Origin: Spirochaetota bacterium
Lineage (GTDB): Bacteria; Spirochaetota; Spirochaetia; SZUA-6
Length of the DNA stretch: 35,358 nucleotides
Assembly (NCBI GenBank): GCA_013151965.1
Contig: JAADHF010000069.1
Coordinates: 1 to 35,358 of the forward strand
Direction of reading: 5' to 3'
Both the position numbers and the translations under genes were made by a program. How positions within the stretch are numbered: the stretch's first letter is position 1; the number at the start of each line of letters is the position of its first letter. This document shows, in pieces, positions 32,412-35,358 of this stretch. Below the pieces are notes generated by a model. It did no database searches, was not told where the DNA came from, and saw nothing but the letters and a program-made list of their open reading frames with translations.

Positions 32412-34409
32412 GTGTATACTACGGATGGTACAGGGATGTCTTTTAAGAAACGGCTGATACTTAATATTTCATATAAAATTCCTCAGCTTCCGGTTGATAT
32501 CGATAATAATCATGATATTACTGTAAAAAGGCTGAGAAAACTGGTTCCCCTTAAAAAGAGCAGTCATGCTCTGGAAGCTTTTTTCCTTGATATCGATTTT
32601 ATAAAGAACAATGTTGATACGCTTAAAAGGATGAATCTTTTTCCTTCGTCTATTCTTCTGTGGAATCCGGAAGGGTCCCTGGAAGATATCGACGAAACAT
32701 TCGATAAAGAGCTGATATGCCAGGAAGTTTATGCACTGGATAATGAGAAGTACTTTCTTACAACAGTCCGCAATATGTACAGAAGTCTTTACCTCGAAAG
32801 GGAACTCAAAAAGAAAGAAGAAGCTCTGCAGGAGAAGGAGAAACAGAACAGGGAGCTTTTAAAGGTCGGGGTTGCCCTTTCCGCGGAACGTGATAATGAT
32901 AAACTGCTTAATTTGATCTTAAAAAAATCCCGTGATATTTTATGGGCGGATGCCGGCAGTCTGTATCAGATAGTAAACGATCCTGATACAGGCAAAAAAG
33001 CGCTTCTTTTTAAGATAGCTCAAAATGATTCCAATCCCACGGATTTTTCAGAGTTTATAATGCCTTTAAACAAAAAATCAATTGCAGGCTATGTTGCGTC
33101 AACTGCCAAAGCTCTTAAGATTTCCGATGTCTATGAAATCGGCCCGGAGGCCGAGTATTCCTTTAATAAGAGTTTTGATAAATCCTCAGGGTATAGAACA
33201 AAAAGCGTACTTACGGTTCCGATGAAGGATCATAAAAATGAAATAATAGGAGTTGTGCAGCTTATAAATAAGAAACGGAAAAAATCTGCCGTCATAAAGG
33301 GCGGGGAGGATGCGGATAAGTATGTTGTTCCCTTTACCAATAGATGTGAATCGCTGGTATTTTCCCTTGCCTCGCAGGCTGCTGTTTCGCTGGAGAATAA
33401 TCTTCTTTACCACGAGATAGAAGCGCTTTTCGAAGGGTTTGTAACGGCTTCCGTAACTGCAATAGAACAGAGGGATCCCACAACATCCGGGCATTCGTAC
33501 AGAGTGGCGGCCTATACCGTATCACTTGCAAAGGCGGTAGAGCGGGAGCAGACAGGGCTGTACCGGGATGTGAGTTTTTCACATGAGCAGATAAAGGAGA
33601 TACGGTATGCCGGACTTCTGCACGACTTCGGAAAGGTAGGCGTGCGGGAACATGTACTTGTGAAGGCAAAAAAGCTTTATCCCGACCAGCTTAGGATGAT
33701 CAGGATGAGGGCTGCCTTTATACGCAGGACAATAGAGCTTGAAATAATGAGAAAAAAATTCGAACTATTAATGAAAAAGGGAGAAAAGGGTTATTCGGAG
33801 GAAGCTTCTTATCTGGAGAAGGAGGAAAAGAAAAGGATAGAGGAGATTGTTTTCTATCTTGGAACAATAGAAACGGCAAACGAACCAACCGTTCTCAGCC
33901 AGGATGCATCCTCGCTCCTGGATGAAATTGTTAAAAAGTATTTTATAGACATCGACGGCCAGAAACAACCCTTTTTAGCTGAGGATGAATACACCAAATT
34001 AAAAATCAAGAAGGGAAGTCTGGATAAAGAGGAACGCACGGAAATAGAATCCCATGTTACCCACACCTATAATTTTTTAAAAACCATTCCCTGGACCCGG
34101 GAAATGCGCAATATTCCTCTTATTGCCTATGGCCACCATGAAAGGTTGAACGGAGAAGGGTATCCGAGACGTGTCGGTGCAAAAGAAATTCCCATACAGA
34201 CACGGATGATGACGATATCGGATATTTATGATGCACTTACGGCAAGGGACAGGCCGTATAAAAAGGCCGTTCCGGTTTCCAAAGCGCTGGATATTTTAAG
34301 TTACGAGGTCGCGGACAACCATATAGATTCCGAGTTGGTAAAAATATTCCTCGATGCTAAAATCTACCGTGAGAAGGATAATCTTGTAGACAAACGAAAA
34401 AATCAGTAA
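32412..34409 (+). CDS. GAF and HD-GYP domain protein, probable cyclic-di-GMP phosphodiesterase
   Basis: A 665-residue cytoplasmic signalling protein. Residues 1-120 are an unassigned, possibly receiver-like domain (FFLDIDFIKNN, ILLWNPEG); 125-155 a coiled coil; about 155-330 a GAF domain (ADAGSLYQIV, SVLTVPM, GVVQLINKK); and 335-650 an HD-GYP domain. Key residues are His361, HD at 404-405 with GK, His548, HHE at 575-577 and GEGYP at 581-585. The spacing from HD to HHE is about 170 residues against about 55-60 in classic HD-GYP, so about 110 extra residues (about 425-535) are inserted. It probably hydrolyses cyclic di-GMP. The start is GTG 32412 or ATG 32436; neither has a strong ribosome binding site. 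Last gene of the moxR cluster, and overlaps the convergent phosphatase gene by 7 bases. Confidence 0.88.
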   Translation: MYTTDGTGMSFKKRLILNISYKIPQLPVDIDNNHDITVKRLRKLVPLKKSSHALEAFFLDIDFIKNNVDTLKRMNLFPSSILLWNPEGSLEDIDETFDKELICQEVYALDNEKYFLTTVRNMYRSLYLERELKKKEEALQEKEKQNRELLKVGVALSAERDNDKLLNLILKKSRDILWADAGSLYQIVNDPDTGKKALLFKIAQNDSNPTDFSEFIMPLNKKSIAGYVASTAKALKISDVYEIGPEAEYSFNKSFDKSSGYRTKSVLTVPMKDHKNEIIGVVQLINKKRKKSAVIKGGEDADKYVVPFTNRCESLVFSLASQAAVSLENNLLYHEIEALFEGFVTASVTAIEQRDPTTSGHSYRVAAYTVSLAKAVEREQTGLYRDVSFSHEQIKEIRYAGLLHDFGKVGVREHVLVKAKKLYPDQLRMIRMRAAFIRRTIELEIMRKKFELLMKKGEKGYSEEASYLEKEEKKRIEEIVFYLGTIETANEPTVLSQDASSLLDEIVKKYFIDIDGQKQPFLAEDEYTKLKIKKGSLDKEERTEIESHVTHTYNFLKTIPWTREMRNIPLIAYGHHERLNGEGYPRRVGAKEIPIQTRMMTISDIYDALTARDRPYKKAVPVSKALDILSYEVADNHIDSELVKIFLDAKIYREKDNLVDKRKNQ

Positions 34410-35014
34410 GGCTTCCATGGTATGTAATTCATCATATCCAGAACAAAATGACTGTTGTTGAATTTGATTCTTGTAATAGATGCCATCTCTATATCTATCC
34501 TTTTAATATGACCAACCGGAGTACCCAAAACCTGAGTCAGCATAGCCCGGATAGGATCCTTGTGCGATACGATCAGAATGGTATCGCCGATATACTTTTC
34601 CGCCCAATACTGTAAGCCCTTTATCATTCTTTCGGAGATACTTTTAAGCGTTTCGGCATTTTGAACCTTAAGATTTTCAGGGGCTGTTCTCCAGATTTCA
34701 AAATCCTCTTTAAATTCGTCTTTAATCCGGGAAATTTTTCTTCCCGACCAGTTTCCCATGTACCATTCGCAGAAAGCCTCATCTTTGATTACAGGCAGTC
34801 CCTTCGATTCCGCTACTATACCGGCGGTTTCGTATGCCCTCGCTATGGGGCTGCTGATGACGGCGGTGAAATTAACCGGCGTCAGTGCCTGTGCTAATTC
34901 TTTTGCCTGCTGTCTCCCCTTTTCGTTTAAAATAATTCCCGGTGTCCAGCTTAACACTATTTCCTTTGCGTGCCCGTCTGTTAATGCGTGTCTTGCAATG
35001 TAAATTGTTCCCAT
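34403..35014 (-). CDS. Histidine phosphatase family protein (phosphoglycerate mutase-like)
   Basis: A 203-residue cytoplasmic phosphatase. The catalytic core is ARHALT (family RHGxT) with Arg8 and the phospho-acceptor His9, SSPIARAYETA with Arg59, the acid Glu83 in FCEWYMGNW and His151 in IVSHKDPIR. The Gly after His9 is replaced by Ala. Acid-phosphatase type relatives act on many small phosphates such as alpha-ribazole phosphate or phosphoglycerate; the substrate cannot be read here. It starts 4 bases after the AIR-synthase-like gene and shares its operon; its 3' end overlaps the HD-GYP gene by 7 bases. Confidence 0.88.
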   Translation of the reverse strand: MGTIYIARHALTDGHAKEIVLSWTPGIILNEKGRQQAKELAQALTPVNFTAVISSPIARAYETAGIVAESKGLPVIKDEAFCEWYMGNWSGRKISRIKDEFKEDFEIWRTAPENLKVQNAETLKSISERMIKGLQYWAEKYIGDTILIVSHKDPIRAMLTQVLGTPVGHIKRIDIEMASITRIKFNNSHFVLDMMNYIPWKPY

Positions 35015-35018
35015 AATA

Positions 35019-35358
35019 TTACTCTGACTTTTCCTTTAAAGCTTTTATAATTTCATCTGCTGTAAAAACGGGAAGTTTTGCTGTCCCCTCTTTGCTCTTA
35101 ATGAGTACTTCCTCATTCTTATCTGTAATTTCACCTATAATAGATGTATCGATTCTCTTATTCTTAAGCAGATATAATGCTTTTTCCGCCTCTTCCGGCT
35201 GTGCGGTAAATATAAACACTCCCGAGCTTAAAAGTCCGAGCGGATCTATGTTAAATTCTTTTGCAAGGGCCTTTGTTTCTTCCCTGATAAATACAGAATC
35301 TTTATAGATCATAGCGCCTGTGCCGGAGCGAAGGGCGATTTCATGGATTCCTGTTGCA
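35019..35358 (-). CDS. AIR synthase-related/HypE-like protein, C-terminal part
   Basis: An open minus-strand frame enters from the right edge and ends at TAA 35021-35019; 112 residues are visible. The sequence TGIHEIALRSGTGAMIYKDS, then IDPLGLLSSGVFIFTA, is the C-terminal ATP-grasp-like half of the AIR synthase (PurM/HypE/ThiL) superfamily. The closest type is the small AIR-synthase-related proteins related to HypE (hydrogenase maturation), but without the N-terminal half the exact member is unclear. An internal ATG at 35312 is not the true start, because the conserved motif begins before it. First visible gene of an operon with the histidine phosphatase. Confidence 0.8.
   Translation of the reverse strand, partial: ATGIHEIALRSGTGAMIYKDSVFIREETKALAKEFNIDPLGLLSSGVFIFTAQPEEAEKALYLLKNKRIDTSIIGEITDKNEEVLIKSKEGTAKLPVFTADEIIKALKEKSE

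Noticed and set aside
1-35358. Frequent TCCGG/TTCCGG words as a possible repeated element
   Set aside because: They fall mostly in coding frames as Ser-Gly, Phe-Arg or Ile-Pro-type codons and show no regular spacing, so codon choice explains them.
1-35358. Mobile element, prophage, CRISPR or toxin-antitoxin system
   Set aside because: No transposase, integrase, array of spaced repeats or paired small toxin genes is visible; gene content and style are uniform across the window.

Overview
The window looks like an ordinary chromosomal stretch of a spirochaete (class Spirochaetia). Base composition is moderate (GC roughly in the low to mid 40s by eye). The basis is a solute-binding protein whose export signal ends in FAGGQKE, a form common in spirochaetal binding proteins, an acetate kinase with a C-terminal extension (which I recall from spirochaetes but cannot check), and a MoxR/DUF58/transglutaminase/TPR cluster followed by a GAF/HD-GYP protein. 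I see no tRNA, rRNA, IS element, prophage, CRISPR array or replication origin. The genus cannot be named from sequence alone.

Layout. 1-93: 5' end of a minus-strand PPOX-like gene. 410-3773: a Gfo/Idh/MocA dehydrogenase of the inositol dehydrogenase type with a LacI-type operator in its leader, an MFS permease, and a HAD-like protein with its own promoter. 3843-7183: a tight operon of a protease-type NfeD, a short NfeD, the flotillin FloA and a small membrane-anchored protein. 7180-9363: a DUF998-like membrane protein (minus) divergent from a MOFRL-type glycerate 2-kinase. 9414-11905 (minus): a fused fatty-acid kinase (FakA kinase plus DegV/FakB domains) followed by the acyl-phosphate acyltransferase PlsY, a compact route from free fatty acid to lysophosphatidate. 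11953-16675 (minus): a BmpA-type nucleoside ABC transporter (binding protein, double ATPase, two permeases). Both permeases lack AUG/GUG/UUG at the family-expected N-terminus and appear to start at CUG and AUA after strong Shine-Dalgarno sequences. 16838-19464 (minus): peptidase T and acetate kinase. 19643-24577 (plus): a LivGFHM-type branched-chain amino acid transporter without a binding protein, in one operon with panB and a CBM9-like protein. 24624-25550 (minus): a CDF metal exporter. 25637-34409 (plus): an unknown protein, then MoxR, DUF58, transglutaminase, TPR and GAF/HD-GYP genes with short overlaps. 34403-35358 (minus): a histidine phosphatase and the 3' end of an AIR-synthase/HypE-like gene.

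Several promoters can be read directly: TTGACA/TAACAT for the iolG-like gene, TTGACC/TACAAT for liv, TTGCAT/TAGAAT for moxR and TTGACA/TAGCAT for the fatty-acid kinase. The last two sit so close to the start codon that their mRNAs should be almost leaderless. No clearly new defence or mobile system is present. The best leads are the two non-standard start codons, the FakA-FakB fusion beside plsY, the LivG subunit with a lost ABC signature in a panB operon, and the HD-GYP protein with a domain insert of about 110 residues.
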